Part shown: piece after piece, positions 8,508-20,215 of the stretch
Layout of the letters: every line of letters starts with the position of its first letter
Position numbering within the stretch: the first letter of the stretch is position 1
DNA from: Episyrphus balteatus
Taxonomy: Eukaryota > Arthropoda > Insecta > Diptera > Syrphidae
Direction: 5' to 3'
DNA length: 64,000 bases
NCBI RefSeq assembly: GCF_945859705.1
Contig: NC_079134.1
Location: forward strand, 31,048,136 to 31,112,135
Translations under genes and position numbers: made by a program
The notes under the pieces: generated by a model
The model's database searches: none
Told to the model about the DNA's origin: nothing
What the model saw: the letters and a program-made list of their open reading frames with translations, nothing else

Positions 8508-10862
8508 TGTTTTTTGACCAACGTTGATACTTACGACTGTACGTATTCGACGAAGGTTCTAAATTCATAAAAATAAGAAGTCGGAAGCGGTGATAATTTT
8601 ATTAATAAATGTAAGTTTTATTATCCGTTTAATTTCTTAACAATTATTGGATAATGCTTAATTAATTAAATTTCATATAAATAACTATTTTCGAAAGATT
8701 TGTGCTTGACGTATATTGTCATCGAACACTTTCCAATCGAATTTTTAATTATAAATACTACTTTATCCAATATATTATTATTTTAATAATTTTTTATTAT
8801 TTTTGTTATTTTTTTTTTCTTCGTTAATACTACTTTATGTTAATTAATTACTAACGATCACAATTAAAAAAGGGTTTTTCGAGATTATGTTCGAACGACG
8901 TATATTGTCATCGATCGATTTCAATTTCGAATTCCACCTTTTCTTTACTATTTAGTGTTAAACGTTAATGTTAAAAAATATATCAAATTATATTTGTTTT
9001 ACGTATATATTCGTGAAACAATTTCAATTTGATTTACAACTTACAATTTTGTTAGATCCTTCTCGCTTGGAATGTCGGGAAAAAGTGAGTTTCTTCAGAA
9101 AATTGTCGCCCTTTTATATTCTAATTCGAGCTTTGGTGCTGCCATTCAAATTTGTAGAAGTTTATTGAAAATAATGAGCCTTGGCAGCATTTTTCTTCCA
9201 GCTGCTTAGCTTTCATATGATTGTTTGTTGTTGTCGGTATATATGTTTGTCTCTTTTTCACTTATTGGATCTATTGGGAATTATAAAATATTAAATTATT
9301 AATAAATTATTAACATTTTTTATAATTCATTACAAAATTATTGTTCCCCAACTAAATATTTGTATTGTGAATAAGTTTTTTAATCTCGGTTTATAAAGTT
9401 GTATCGTCAAAACAACTTTGTTTATTCGCGCATGTTTACAAGTGACGTTTAACTTTATTTGTTTATTTTATTCGTGAAATATTTGTGTTTTGTTTAATTT
9501 TTTATTGTAAAAATATTAAAAGATTGTTAAATTAATTAAATTTAATGTGTATTTGTTCAGGGACATAAATTTATAAGTGACATTTTAGTAAAAATAATAT
9601 GTGTACTTTGTAGGTTATGTTTTGATAAACCTTTTTGTTGTAAATTTGTTTATTTAATTGTTTATATACAATTAAATATTTTCGTTTAATCATTAAAGTG
9701 ATTATATTTGTTTATTTTAATTGTTTATGTATATTTAATACAAAAAAAATAAACTTGTGACGTTGTGTGTTTTAATATAAGGGTTGCAAATTGCAACTTC
9801 AATGTAAATTGTTCATTTTGTGATTTAGGGGAAGGTTGCCTAAAATGGCCCCCCTAAGGAAAATGTTTTATATCTCGAAAAACAGTAGCATTCAAACTTA
9901 AATGCTATATACATTTCAAAGTTTAATATATTACTGTCACATTTTTTTCATTTGCGAGTTGAAAAAGTTCCAAAAAGTATTTAATTTTTTTAATTTTCAA
10001 GACGTCTACAAATTTCACTGATCAAATTTACCCGGGTAAAATGGCACACTGTCCAAACATACGTGATTTTAAATGCAAAATTGAGTCAAAGGGATTCTTT
10101 TCAATTTTCTTGGAACAAGTGGTGCTTAATCCCCCCAGATCTTTCATCGAGTCTATCAAAACCCAGTTCATGTTGGTTGCTCGTCTCGTTTTTGTAGTTT
10201 TTGCAACTTTGAGTGTTTTGGATGCTTTTTTCCAGGTTTTTGACGGAATCAAGGGCTTTCCTCAGTCCAGGACTTCCTCTCAGTACATCGTTCATAAATA
10301 GCAACTATTTTCACTTAAAAAAAAAATAAAATGTGAAAAAAAATTTAAAATGACATGTGAAATAGGTATGCCATTTTACCCGAGCACTAAGTAGGCCATT
10401 TTGCGTTTTTTCAATTTAATTTTTACATCAAAAAATTTAAAATCGTTTTAAACCAACTTATTTCAGTAAATTAATAAGAAATACTTCATGCGTACACACA
10501 TTAACTTCTTTTTCCAAAAAACAATGTTTTTTATACTTTTTTTTGCAAAAAAAATTTCACAAAATTTTAACGAGTGTACTTTTTGATGTGGATAGAGACA
10601 GTTTGACCTGTCAAATTTCAAATAATAGCTTGAAGTTCCTGAAATTTCGTATATGTTGGTTTTGCCAAATAAACTAAAGAATCGCGTTCATAAAAGTTTC
10701 TTTCGAATCTACGATTTCTAGCAAGGGGGCCATTTTACCTTGGGGTGCCATTTTAGGCCACTTTCCCCTATGTGTTGTTTTTTGTTTGTAATTTAGTGCT
10801 AATATTTACAAATATGAAGCTAAAGCAATTTAATTTAATTTTTCTTTCATTTGCAGGTTCCA
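8508..10862 (-). repeat. 5' LTR of the BEL/Pao element, interrupted
   Basis: Matches the left LTR over its whole length but is longer. It carries the 941-bp element at 9828-10768 and an extra AT-rich stretch of about 70 bp near 8766-8836 flanked by repeats of AATACTACTTTAT. Small differences (for example near 9055 and 9213) show the LTRs have diverged modestly since insertion. Confidence 0.9.
9828..10768. mobile_element. 941-bp TA-flanked inverted-repeat transposon in the 5' LTR
   Basis: The ends are GGGGAAGGTTGCCTAAAATG and its near inverse complement, flanked by a TA duplication (9826-9827, 10769-10770). The uninterrupted left LTR (at about 1699) supplies the empty site. TA duplication suggests the Tc1/mariner superfamily. 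Overlapping ORFs of up to 86 aa on both strands (10028-10304) show no transposase motif that I recognise. Confidence 0.9.
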
Positions 10863-11090
10863 ACTTATTTGTCTATTGTTTCAATGTTATCATTTGTGTG
10901 TATGGCTATTTTAGGTTTTAATACATACATATATGTGACACAGCTGTGCAATTCATTTTATTTAAGATCAAAAAATTTTAACAAAAAAAAACCATATGAA
11001 GTTAAAAAAAAATAGACAAATTAAGGCTAAAAAATTCACTTGATTAAAATTAAACAAAATTTGGAAAAAAATTCGATTCTTCAATTCTTT
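10863..11090. other. Left flank of a segmental duplication
   Basis: The stretch 10867-10925 is closely similar to 31245-31295 continued at 35211, which flanks gene copy 2. It shows the uninterrupted target of the foldback at 31295. No gene is seen. Confidence 0.6.
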
Positions 11091-11091
11091 T

Positions 11092-11945
11092 TTTTTTTAC
11101 TTGCGATATAGGTACTATACCTCAAGTTATGCATTCGTACAAAAAAAAAGTTGAGATAGCATTTTTCCAAAACATTACGATGGTAGAGAATGCCAAAAAA
11201 GTGGGTCCCGGAAGTCCGTCTGTCTGTCCGTCTGTCTGTCTATAAACGAAGCTAAAGCCTAAACGGATGGACTGATTGATGTCAAACTTGGTATGTAGCG
11301 TTATTTGGCGACTCTACAGAGGGGTTTTTGGAATTAATTTTTTTGGACCAAAAATGATTTTAGTAAAATTGAAATTGCTCGAAAACGGCTCCAACGATTT
11401 TGTTTAAAAAATTCTAATGTAAGTTTAAACACAAGGTCTATCTCCTAATAAAATTTTTTTTTTTTAAATCATTATTAACGGTACCTGCTATAGAACCGTT
11501 TTTTTTTTCAAATCCGATTATCTCGGAAAGTACTTATTCGATTTCAACGAAACTTTTTGTGAAGAAGCATTTATATAATTTTAATATAAGCCAGAAATAT
11601 TTTGGAAAAAATAATTTTTGGATTTTTTAAAAAATTTTTGAAAATCTTTTTGAAAAATCAAATTTCCGAAAACGGGACATTGAATTTTTTTGAAATGTTG
11701 TTTTTAGATGTTAATTAGTGATTTCTACAAAATGGCATACCAATTTTATTTTAAAACTTTTTTCCGAAAAATCATTCATAAAAACTGCATAGGTACTTGT
11801 TTAAAAACGAATTTCATTTGTTTTATATTTTATTTTTTTTTTTGTACCTGACATTTCCCAAATTTCTATATAAAAAGTCTTAACAATTTAAGCAACTTGA
11901 ACTCTAAGAGCAAGTTCGTGAGACCCAGTCGTGCATTTTATTTAT
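11092..11945 (+). repeat. Dispersed repeat with CAGTCGTGCATTTTATTT terminus, copy 1
   Basis: Contains a (GTCTGTCC)-rich stretch at 11214-11242, a conserved AAACGGATGGACTGAT segment, and a 3' end GACCCAGTCGTGCATTTTATTT. Related copies are at 51258-51946 (longest), 59104-59235, 47415-47520 (minus) and 53190-53280 (minus). No coding capacity is seen. The transposon class is unknown to me. Confidence 0.65.
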
Positions 11946-12250
11946 TTTAAGTTTTATTTCTTGTGATTGTGCAATAGCGTAAAATTATTTCTAAAAATTG
12001 AAAACATAATATGAATAGTTTTGTTTTGACTAAACTGAAAATCTTACCCTTTTAACGTCTTAAAATAAATGCCAAGCCCTGTATAATTTTGTATATATTT
12101 ATATTAAAAACTCGAATAAATTGATCTGCCAGCTGTAATTAAACTTAAAAAAATATGAATTATATATGTATAACTAAATGTTTGTACACATTTACAGATG
12201 AATAAAGGTGAACAAATTAAATACCAAGAAACAGTTTCTGCATATCAACT

Positions 12251-12256
12251 TTTATT
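12251..12256 (-). terminator. Polyadenylation signal of gene copy 1
   Basis: AATAAA on the minus strand about 40 bases after the stop codon. In gene copy 2 the matching site (around 35464) reads GATAAA. Confidence 0.55.
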
Positions 12257-12294
12257 TTTAAACATTTTGAGAGTAATTATGTATTCTTCGCCCC

Positions 12295-15242
12295 TCATCC
12301 AATTCGTATATCTATTTTCGGTTTTTCTGTTGTTATTTGATTTTGCTTAAGTTCATTGAGTTCTTTTTTTAGGTCTTTTATTTCTGTCAGTAGACTTAGA
12401 AACGTTTTGTTTGCTTTTTTTCTTGGAGCAATCGTCCTTGGGGAATCTGTGTTGGCTGAAATAGAAGAAGATACACGTAAATAAGCCATTAACTTATGAA
12501 CTTGAATAACTTAAAAGGAAAAACCAAAAACATTGAATTCCGTAAAAAAAAAATCAAAAAGAAATGTTTGAAATTAAAAAAAACAGAAAAATCCTTTTTT
12601 TAATCAAATCGAACAATACAAAAAACAACAGTTGGATTTTAATGCAAAAGTCACAGTCACACTTCCTTTTTTCTGTTCTGATCTAGTCCTTATTTTGGTT
12701 TTCTCGACGTTGAGAAATTTGGAGGAATCAACACCTAAACACCAAAATTTCCAAAAAAAAATTCAAAGTCACGTTTTTCATTAAAAGATAAAAACTATTA
12801 GTCGGATTTTGTAATCAAAATCGTAGGAGCAGTTTTTGAGAGAATTAAAAATATGATTGGGTTTAGTCCGGACATGCATGTATTTTATATGTTTTATTTT
12901 ATTTTTCATGCTACTCACATGCTCGTTTTGATAAAACATATTTGATTTAATTAACCAAAAAAAAAAAAAAAACATGAATACCCTGACTAAACGCCTGGTT
13001 CTAGAAAAATGGTTTATACTTTTTTGAAAACTGTGTTTAATGTAGACAAGAACCTCATTAAAAAATTTTACTTTCAGGCTGTAACGAAAAAAATGGCGTC
13101 ATAAGTCAACATATACCTATTTCAAATAAGAAAAAAACTCAAATCCTCTTGGGGTGCCATCTAACGTCAAAATAAAAATTTGAAAAAATTACAAATTTTT
13201 TTTTATTTAGAAAGAGTTTTTCTACATAGCAACTTGATTCAAAAATAACGAACGCTTTAATGTTCCCTTATAATCTTATATGCACTCTCTCCCTGAGAGC
13301 GAGATCATTCATTTTGATATCCCGTTTAGTTAGTTTAACTTTGCAAATTTTTGTGAAAACTGTGAAACAAGTGCTTCTATTTTAGCTCAATTCAATAGCC
13401 CTTTTTTATTGGTTTTTGTGTGTAAATAAAAAAAAGAATACAAATGCAAAAATGTTCTTGAAATTGCATATTATCAAAGGATTTTACCTCTACTTTATAC
13501 CATTTGTACAAAGTTTGATTTAGTAAAAAAAAAAAATAAAATCGTCAATTTTTTAACTTTTTTGTCTTTGATTTTAGGTTAGAATTTTAGTCAAAAATAA
13601 TTTTTAAAATTTTTTAACCATCTTAACTTGACAGAAAATTTAATTTGCTATGAAAAGTGTCTTTGAACCATTTCAAAGTTGGGCTAAGTTTTCGAGTTAA
13701 ATAAAAAAAAAAAAAACTGAAAACCGACCAGTGTTGCCGTTTTCTCAGAAATGCACCAATGGATTTAGTAGCACTTTTGGCTGGAGTATTCTTTTATGTC
13801 AAGGAATCATAATCAGCAATAAAAACTCTTGAACGAATTTGTTCCATTCAAAATTGTCTATTCAATAGACTATTATGTCTACCTAGGTAAAAATATTTTT
13901 TTTCTCGTACCTATCAAAAAAAAAAAAATTAGGTACTCAAACACAATAAATTACAGTAAAACCCGGATAAGTGCCTCTCGCTTAAGTGCCTAACCCGCAT
14001 AAGTACCTTTGTTTTTTTAGAACCATAATTTTAAGGATTTTTTCATATACAACTCATCTCTTAAGTACCTTTCGCTTAACTACCTTCCCCGCTTAATTAC
14101 CTGCTATTTCAAATACTTATAATTGAATTTACATGCAGAAATTTCTTTTAAGTACACATTTGAAACAAGTTTCAACAATAAGAAAAACTTCGTTTGCTAT
14201 AGCGCTTCAAAAATTTTACTAAAGGTAGAAACTAACTTGTTTGCTATTTTAAACTTTCAAAGTAAATTTTGTTTGTGAAGATAATTTTTTTAGTTATCAA
14301 ACATGTTATTTTTTATTATTGAATAAATAATGAGATAAGTGCCTATTAGCAATTAAGTGGGTTCTTGTAAGTACCTAACCCGCTTTAGTGCCTATCAAAA
14401 CGAAGCATTTAAGGTGAAGTACTTATCCGGGTTTTACTGTACTACAAACACAAAGATCATATTAAAATCGGTATCACTCTTTACTCACAATATACATCCA
14501 ATGGACAGTTGTAGAACCATTTAGCTGAATTTCCTCCATAAGTACCAAAGCTAAAATATTTTATATTCACGGGATTCATATCCAAATATTTTAAAAGGGG
14601 TACTCTATGCCCGGGTACATTTACAATAAGTTCCCCTTCTGAAAATAAAATCACACATTAGTTAAGTATACAAACTTTTTTATTTTAAGTCAATCACTTT
14701 TACCATTGGTTTGAATTATTTCAACTGGTATTGGATCCAAAGACGATAAGATGTTGGGAGAATTAACTTCAGTATTTCTAGAAATTCCTATAGACTTTCC
14801 AGTACTTATCCAAGAAAGCGTATTTCCATAACCACCAAGAACTGTAAAATTATAAAGAGGCAAATTAGCTTTAAGAATTTTTTTTAATGACAAAAAACTT
14901 CAATATGTTACCGATTTCATAACCACGACCATGTTTTGCAGCTACAGATAAATCAATACAACCGAAATGAAAATTAAAATAAACAGGGAATTCCCAATTG
15001 GGGCTATTATTTTCTGAAAGCAATATGTGGGCCTCCATCGAAGTCATTACGTAGAATTTCATATGTAATCGTTCATTGTGTTTTGGCAAATTTGTTTTTA
15101 TTGAAGAAACTTCAATAAAATCTCTGTAACCATATGCTCTATGTTCTAAATTTTGCACATTACAAGATTCTAAATTTTTATTTGCATTACAAAACTGAAT
15201 AAGAATAACAACAATCGGTATGAATTGGTATTTAAGATTCAT
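12295..15242 (-). CDS. Secreted farnesoic acid O-methyltransferase-like domain protein, copy 1
   Basis: Four exons, all split in phase 1: 15242-14912, 14841-14704, 14638-14489 and 12455-12295, giving about 259 aa. Donors and acceptors are canonical (the third donor is GTGAGT). Residues 1-20 form a signal peptide (MNLKYQFIPIVVILIQFCNA), so the product should enter the secretory pathway. Exons 1-3 carry the domain named after crustacean farnesoic acid O-methyltransferase: EAHILLSE, then LGGYGNTLSWI, NSPNIL, a GELIVNVPG strand, and a final YFSFGTYGGNSAKW. This domain is widely found in non-enzymatic secreted arthropod proteins, so methyltransferase activity should not be assumed. Exon 4 adds a heptad-like coiled coil (LLTEIKDLKKELNELKQ) and a basic tail, unusual for the family. 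The 2-kb third intron holds a MITE. The paralog is at 35491-37752. Confidence 0.8.
13440..13780. repeat. Single arm of an intronic repeat, mirrored in copy 2
   Basis: In the third intron. The sequence ending ACCGACCAGTGTTGCCG appears twice in opposite orientation in the equivalent intron of gene copy 2 (35840-36470). Here only one arm is present. Confidence 0.55.
13954..14439. mobile_element. 486-bp pogo-like MITE
   Basis: Inverted ends CAGTAAAACCCGGATAAGT are flanked by TA duplications (13952-13953, 14440-14441). CAGT ends with TA targets fit the pogo/Tigger group. The subterminal part is rich in degenerate AAGTGCCT/AAGTACCT repeats. It sits in intron 3 of the gene and has no ORF. Confidence 0.85.
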
Positions 15243-15275
15243 GTTTTCAACCGTAGTCTTGGCTAAATCGCGAGT

Positions 15276-15281
15276 GACTGA
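15276..15281 (-). promoter_or_regulatory. Initiator element of gene copy 1
   Basis: TCAGTC on the minus strand matches the arthropod initiator and would start transcription 37 bases before the ATG. The same TCAGTC stands before copy 2 (around 37783). No TATA box is seen at the right distance. Confidence 0.4.
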
Positions 15282-15449
15282 TCGTAAGTAGCTACTTTTG
15301 AATTGGACTAACATTGTTTTTTACTTTTGATAAGAAACATAATTTTGTAAGTTGATTTGAGCTTAAGTTGCGATATTCATTTATTTACCAAATTGATTAT
15401 GATGTTTCGAATGATAGTCTTCATTATATTAACAAATAGGGTAAAATCG

Positions 15450-16520
15450 TTATTTTAGGTCTTTTTATAAATATAAAATTGAACAAATGAGAATGCCATG
15501 GCATAAACTATCAAAAAACCCAGCACTCTGACTGAATATAATCAGACATTATATGGGTTGAAAGGGCATCAATCGAAAATAACAAAAATTTGAAAAATTA
15601 TTCTAATAAAACCATCACCGGAAGTTGTAATGACGATTGTTCAATTAAATTTAAAGTGGTTTTTTTGGTAATAAACAAAAAATAAAAACAAATTTTAATC
15701 AATATAATTTTTGAGACGATAGAATAAACCAAAATTAATAAATTTTATTATGTAGGTACCTACCTGATTAATAAATTTTAAATAATATCTAATTCACCTT
15801 TTTTTCTTTATTTTCCAGTTGTATACCTACCTACCTATCCATCTGTATTTTTTCGAAGTTTGATTTGTTATTTTGGTTTTGCCTTTGGATAATATTTTTT
15901 TGACATATTGGGGTATGTTGGTAGATTTGGTCAGTCGTCGTTCATGAAATTGCAGTTCCCATAGGTGGACCGTTTATATGGTGGGTTGAAAGATCGTAAT
16001 TGAAATTCGTATAAGAAATGTGGAAGACTTTTGAAGTTTAATTTTGACCATAAAATAAACTAAAATTACTGCATGAGGTTGGAATTGGAATATATTAACA
16101 AATCACGTCAAAAAAAAAATTTCCTGTACGATTTGACATTCGAAATGAGTTAATTTGTGAAATTATCTCATTTGGGCTTTATTGAAAGCATAAGCTATAA
16201 ATCGCGCGACGCGACGCACATAAGAGTATTTGCAGTAAAAACCTGGTCATAAGTCGATTTTGTGAAAATCAAAATTGACACCAAAAAGTTTGGCAAAGTG
16301 GGTGCAAAATAAACATGTGTCAATATGCTGCACTCATTTTTTTGTTTTTCGATCGTGTCTTGTAAAAAAATGAGTTCAAAGTGAACTGTTACATCTACCT
16401 CATTTTTATTTGAATGCGAAGTATTTTGATAAGTGTTATTCTACATGCGATATCGAAGTGTTGTGATAGAAATCTAAAAAAAAATTAAATGGAGAATTCT
16501 TCTTCAGTTATTTATATAAA
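15450..16520. other. Gene-free AT-rich stretch with old repeat similarity
   Basis: No ORF is supported. The part 16200-16255 (GACGCGACGCACATAAGAG...) is similar in inverse orientation to 25550-25630, so an old dispersed repeat covers part of it. Confidence 0.4.
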
Positions 16521-16524
16521 TTGA

Positions 16525-16563
16525 AAAAAAAACAAACAAAATAAAAATATAAAAAAAACAAAC

Positions 16564-16594
<31 letters not shown>

Positions 16595-16640
16595 AAATAA
16601 AAAAAAAAACCGAAAAAAAAAGAAGAAAAAAAAAAAACAA
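16525..16640. repeat. Long A-rich tract
   Basis: Near-pure A runs with occasional C and G, including a run of about 27 A. It may be the decayed tail of a retroposed copy. Confidence 0.6.
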
Positions 16641-16792
16641 ACAAACTAATTTTTAAATTAAATTAATAATGTTTCTTTTTTTTATATAGATAGAATTTAC
16701 GACGAGAGAGTTCTCGTCTACCGAAGAAAGAGGGGAATGTAACGAAGTTACAAAATCACCCCCAAACTAAGCCAACTAATAACAACTGAGAA

Positions 16793-17577
16793 CAGTGTTG
16801 CCATGAAAATGTTTTGAAAAATCTGTAGAAACGACGAAAAAAAATCTGCAATGCAGATTTTTTAAAATTTGGGATACTCATACTCAATTTGAAAAAGTTT
16901 GCGAACAGGTGTCAGCAAAATTAATTATGGGAGTATTTTTTCTCGCTTAAATCGTTAAACTTTCTAAATAATTGTATTGTTAAGCTTTTTCCTCTATAAA
17001 ATAAAAATCGTACTGAGTGTTTGTTAAAATTTGCATTTGAGAAAATGAAATCTAGATTTCAAGAAGGAAAATTATAGAATGTTATGAACAAACTCCAGCT
17101 GATTCGAAAACTAAAGTAATAAATAATAGGAAAAATTGATAGTTTTGGCAAAATAAATGGTGTCTTAATTCGTCCTTGGCCTTAATTAATTTACATTTAC
17201 AAGATATTTTTAATGAAATCCATTTCTGTTTTTGAAACGTTAATACTACGTTTCCACCTACCCTAAATCCGAGATTTAGCTGAGTAGATTTAGCACAAAT
17301 CTCGAGTTTTCTTCTATATCTCGGATTGAAAGTAGGTGAAAATCTTAGATTTAGAGCAGCTCAACCCAAATCTGAGATTTAGCGAAGTAGATTTAAAATA
17401 AATCTCGAGATTTATTCTAAATCTAGTTAGCTAAATCTCGGATTTAGCGTAGGTGGAAACATAGTATAAGTTTCAGTTGCAGATTAAATCTGTACTGCAG
17501 ATTTATGGTTCTTAAAAGTCTGGGAATGGATTAAAAATCTGCAAAATGCAGATAAATCTGCACTAATGGCAACACTG
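16793..17577. mobile_element. 785-bp hAT-like element
   Basis: Ends CAGTGTTGCCAT and ATGGCAACACTG, with a perfect 8-bp duplication ACTGAGAA (16785-16792, 17578-17585). Subterminal repeats of CTGCAGATTT-type words lie at both ends. It contains a smaller inverted-repeat element at 17241-17468. No transposase is present. Confidence 0.88.
17241..17468. mobile_element. Small palindromic MITE nested in the hAT-like element
   Basis: The inverted ends share TACTACGTTTCCACCTAC (one mismatch) followed by CTAAATCCGAGATTTAGC, which is itself palindromic. Internal copies of the AAATCTCGAGATTTA word allow strong folding. Confidence 0.75.
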
Positions 17578-17693
17578 ACTGAGAACCCAGAAAACCCCTC
17601 AATGGATGCTACATCAAGATTCTACAGCTGCAGTCATATCCGAAAAATTGTTGCATACCGTGGGGCGCCCACGCAATTCTTGTTCTTGTTATA

Positions 17694-17843
17694 AGCCTGG
17701 TACGCTGCTCGCGCTAAATTTTAGCTCCCATACAAATTATCGAAAATTTTTAGCCAAGATAAAATGGATCCCATACAAGTTATCGATAACTTGTATGGAA
17801 ATTTTATCTCAGCTAAATTTTAGCGCGAGCAGCGTACCAGGCT
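17694..17843. mobile_element. 150-bp palindromic MITE
   Basis: The ends AGCCTGGTACGCTGCTCGCG and its inverse complement are almost perfect, flanked by ATA on both sides (17691-17693, 17844-17846). The whole element folds into one hairpin. Confidence 0.85.
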
Positions 17844-19034
17844 ATACACAGAAATATGTTATTGTTATTAGTTTATTGCAATGCACAATAACAATACAAA
17901 AGAAAAATGTGTATCTGTTTCTATATTACTCCAGTCAAAGCGTCGGAAAAAAGGGCCTCACCTTGCGCTGAGAGGCTCTGTCTGTTTTTATTTCATGGAT
18001 CGATAGGGGTATATTTAAAAGGCTTAAACCCAATTTCTCACCACCTGATCATTCTTTTTAGCGGAGTTATTCACAAAAATGCATTTTTTGGGATATTTTA
18101 CTTCTAAGCTAATATCTTTGCTCCAGATTGTCGTAGACCAAAAAATAAACATACATTCTCTTTCTTATAATATTTTCTATTGTTGTATGTAATTTCATTG
18201 TATTTGAGTGAGTAAATATAAAATGGCAGCCATTTAAAGTCAAATTCTTGTTGTTAAAAAACACATTTTTGTCATTATTTCGAAAAAAGCTTATATCATG
18301 ATTAACATTTTTCTAACCTATTTTGTAGCCCTGTTCATGTCCTGCATTTTAAAGAAAAAATGAGCTCTTTATCGCCAAAGATGGCTGAGCTATTGATAAA
18401 TGAACGCATGCAAAACCGGTTCGAAAACACCCAAAAATATCGTTTTTTGGGAATAACTCGACTTCAGAATGTCCTACGGCATAATATAAAGCAATGAATT
18501 GTTCTTTACAACATTTTCTATCAATTTAATGAACAATCTTTTTGTTGAAACAAATAGAAAATAAGTAATATTAAGTCAAAGTCGTTTTTTTGTTTAGCAA
18601 ACTCTTGCCTTATTATTTTGCAAACGGTGCGAGTATTGGCTAAGAAAATAAGATATTATTGTAGTCCTTTAAATTATCTACAATTTAAAAAAAATTAGCT
18701 CTCTACGACCCACACGAGCCGAGAAATTAATTTTTTAAAAAAGGTCCAAATGACCAACGAAAAAATATAAGACAAATTCTCTTATAACAAGAAACAATGA
18801 AAACAACCCCTCTCACTGAGAACTAGTATTCGAATCATAAACAAGGGAAATTTTTGAAGTTATACTTCTTATGGGAGGGTGGGTATGAAAATTTACTTTT
18901 TGACAAGAATGTCAAAGGGATTATGACGCGATCACCCTGGGTAGCAGGGCTGTCGTTTTACCTTTAGAGTAGGCAGTACTTTAGTATTTAAAAATGCAGT
19001 ACGCCGCAGTACGGCAAACATAAAACACACAACA

Positions 19035-19252
19035 CGTTGCAAGTTACATGTTTCATGTGGCAAGTTGCATGTGGCAAGTTGCATGTGGCAAGTTGCATGT
19101 GGCAAGTTGTATGTGGCAAGTTGCGTGTGGCAAGTTGCATGTGGCAAGCTGCATGTGGCAACATGTGACAAGTTGCATGTGGCAACATGTGACAAGTTGC
19201 ATGTGGCAACATGTGACAAGTTGCATGTGGTAATTTTCATGTGGCAAGTTGC
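19035..19252. repeat. 14-bp minisatellite (CAAGTTGCATGTGG)
   Basis: About fifteen imperfect units, the later ones in a 25-bp compound form with CAACATGTGA. It continues for one partial unit after the hAT-like element (20216 onward). All short ORFs here are by-products of the repeat. Confidence 0.9.
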
Positions 19253-20215
19253 CAGGGTTGCAAAAAGCTCACATTTCAGTTTAGGTAGCTCACTTTTGAG
19301 TTAGGTACCATAGCTCAGCTCATTTGAGCTGAGTGAGCTGAGCTGAAAGTGAGCGCCCCAACTTCCAACGCCTTTATCTCGGAATTTTGAAGAAAATGAA
19401 AAAAAAAAAAATTTTTGATGCTAAAAGGTAGCGGGGACTCTAACCTACATTTGGGTACAACTCTCATCCCTGTAGGTCCACGCGTTCTCAAACCGGGAGA
19501 ACTTAAAAGAAAAAAAAAAATAGGCATGATTCTGAAAAAATAGGCATGATGTGGCGGTTTAACATGGAAGGCGCTTTTTTAAAAATCTGACAATGTGCAA
19601 AGCGTAGGCCCATGACACAAGCTATCATTTGGCATCACTCCCAAAAATTGCTCTCAAGCGGTTTAGCTTCCAGGAGCGTTCAAAGATTTGGGGATTTTTC
19701 GAAAAAAAAAAATTTACCCCAACTTTCAAACGCGATTTTCTCGGAATTTTGAAAAAAGTCGAAAAACCGGATTGTACCGGAATGTTTTTTTATGATAAAA
19801 AAAGAAATATTTTACTAAAAAAAATAGAAATATATTTACTATTAAAAAAACCAAGAAAAAAGATCACGAAAAATTATCTGTTTTATTTATAAAAATATCC
19901 ATGTGCTAAAATAATTCCATTAATAACTAGAACCAAACATCTTAAGCTATGGTGTTTTATAAAAGTTTAAAATATCTTCATATTTCATTATACTTTCCAA
20001 ATAAAAATCAATGTATCCTCTCACCCATCACAGCTCAGCTCAGCTCACTTTACTTTAGCTCACCCAACAGCTCAGCTCAACCATCAGCTCAGCTCACTTT
20101 CAGCACAGCTCAAATGAGCTGAGCTATGGTACATAGCTCAAAAGTGAGATGGCTCAAAATTTGAGCTGAGCTGTGAGCTGAGCTCAGCTAACTTTTGAGC
20201 TTTGTAGCAACCCTG
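19253..20215. mobile_element. 963-bp hAT-like element with AGCTCA repeats
   Basis: Ends CAGGGTTGCAAAAAGCTCA and TGAGCTTTGTAGCAACCCTG, with duplication CAAGTTGC/CAAGTTCC (one mismatch). Both ends are packed with GAGCTGAGCT words, which probably serve as subterminal binding repeats. The middle has no convincing transposase ORF. Confidence 0.85.

Larger units (their letters stand above)
462..10862 (-). mobile_element. BEL/Pao LTR retrotransposon, defective, with nested inserts
   Basis: The element reads right to left: 5' LTR 8508-10862, gag, protease, reverse transcriptase, RNase H, integrase, an extra small ORF, then the 3' LTR at 462-1792. The order protease-RT-RNase H-integrase, the gag with cysteine/histidine knuckles and the C-terminal integrase tail are typical of BEL/Pao. 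The LTRs run TG...CA on the plus strand. No 5-bp target duplication is visible (left flank CCAGT, right flank ACTTA), so the ends may have been altered or recombined. Gag is split by a 0.34-kb insert, pol has a frame change at about 6354 and a stop at 5173-5175, and the 5' LTR carries a 941-bp transposon. This copy should be unable to move by itself. Confidence 0.93.

Noticed and set aside
10028..10304. Transposase ORFs on both strands of the 941-bp element
   Set aside because: Overlapping short frames with no DDE or DNA-binding motif; most likely chance.
462..10862. Infectious BEL-type element with an env gene
   Set aside because: The post-integrase ORF lacks leader and membrane segments; no envelope evidence.
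16726..17660. Solo LTR of another retrotransposon (GAAAGAGGGGAA then TGTAACGAAGTTAC, and a GGCGCCCACG primer-like site)
   Set aside because: Suggestive polypurine-like and primer-like words, but no second LTR, no coding remnant and no target duplication found.
18988..19304. Several ORFs of 61-102 aa in both strands
   Set aside because: They arise from the 14-bp minisatellite in all frames.
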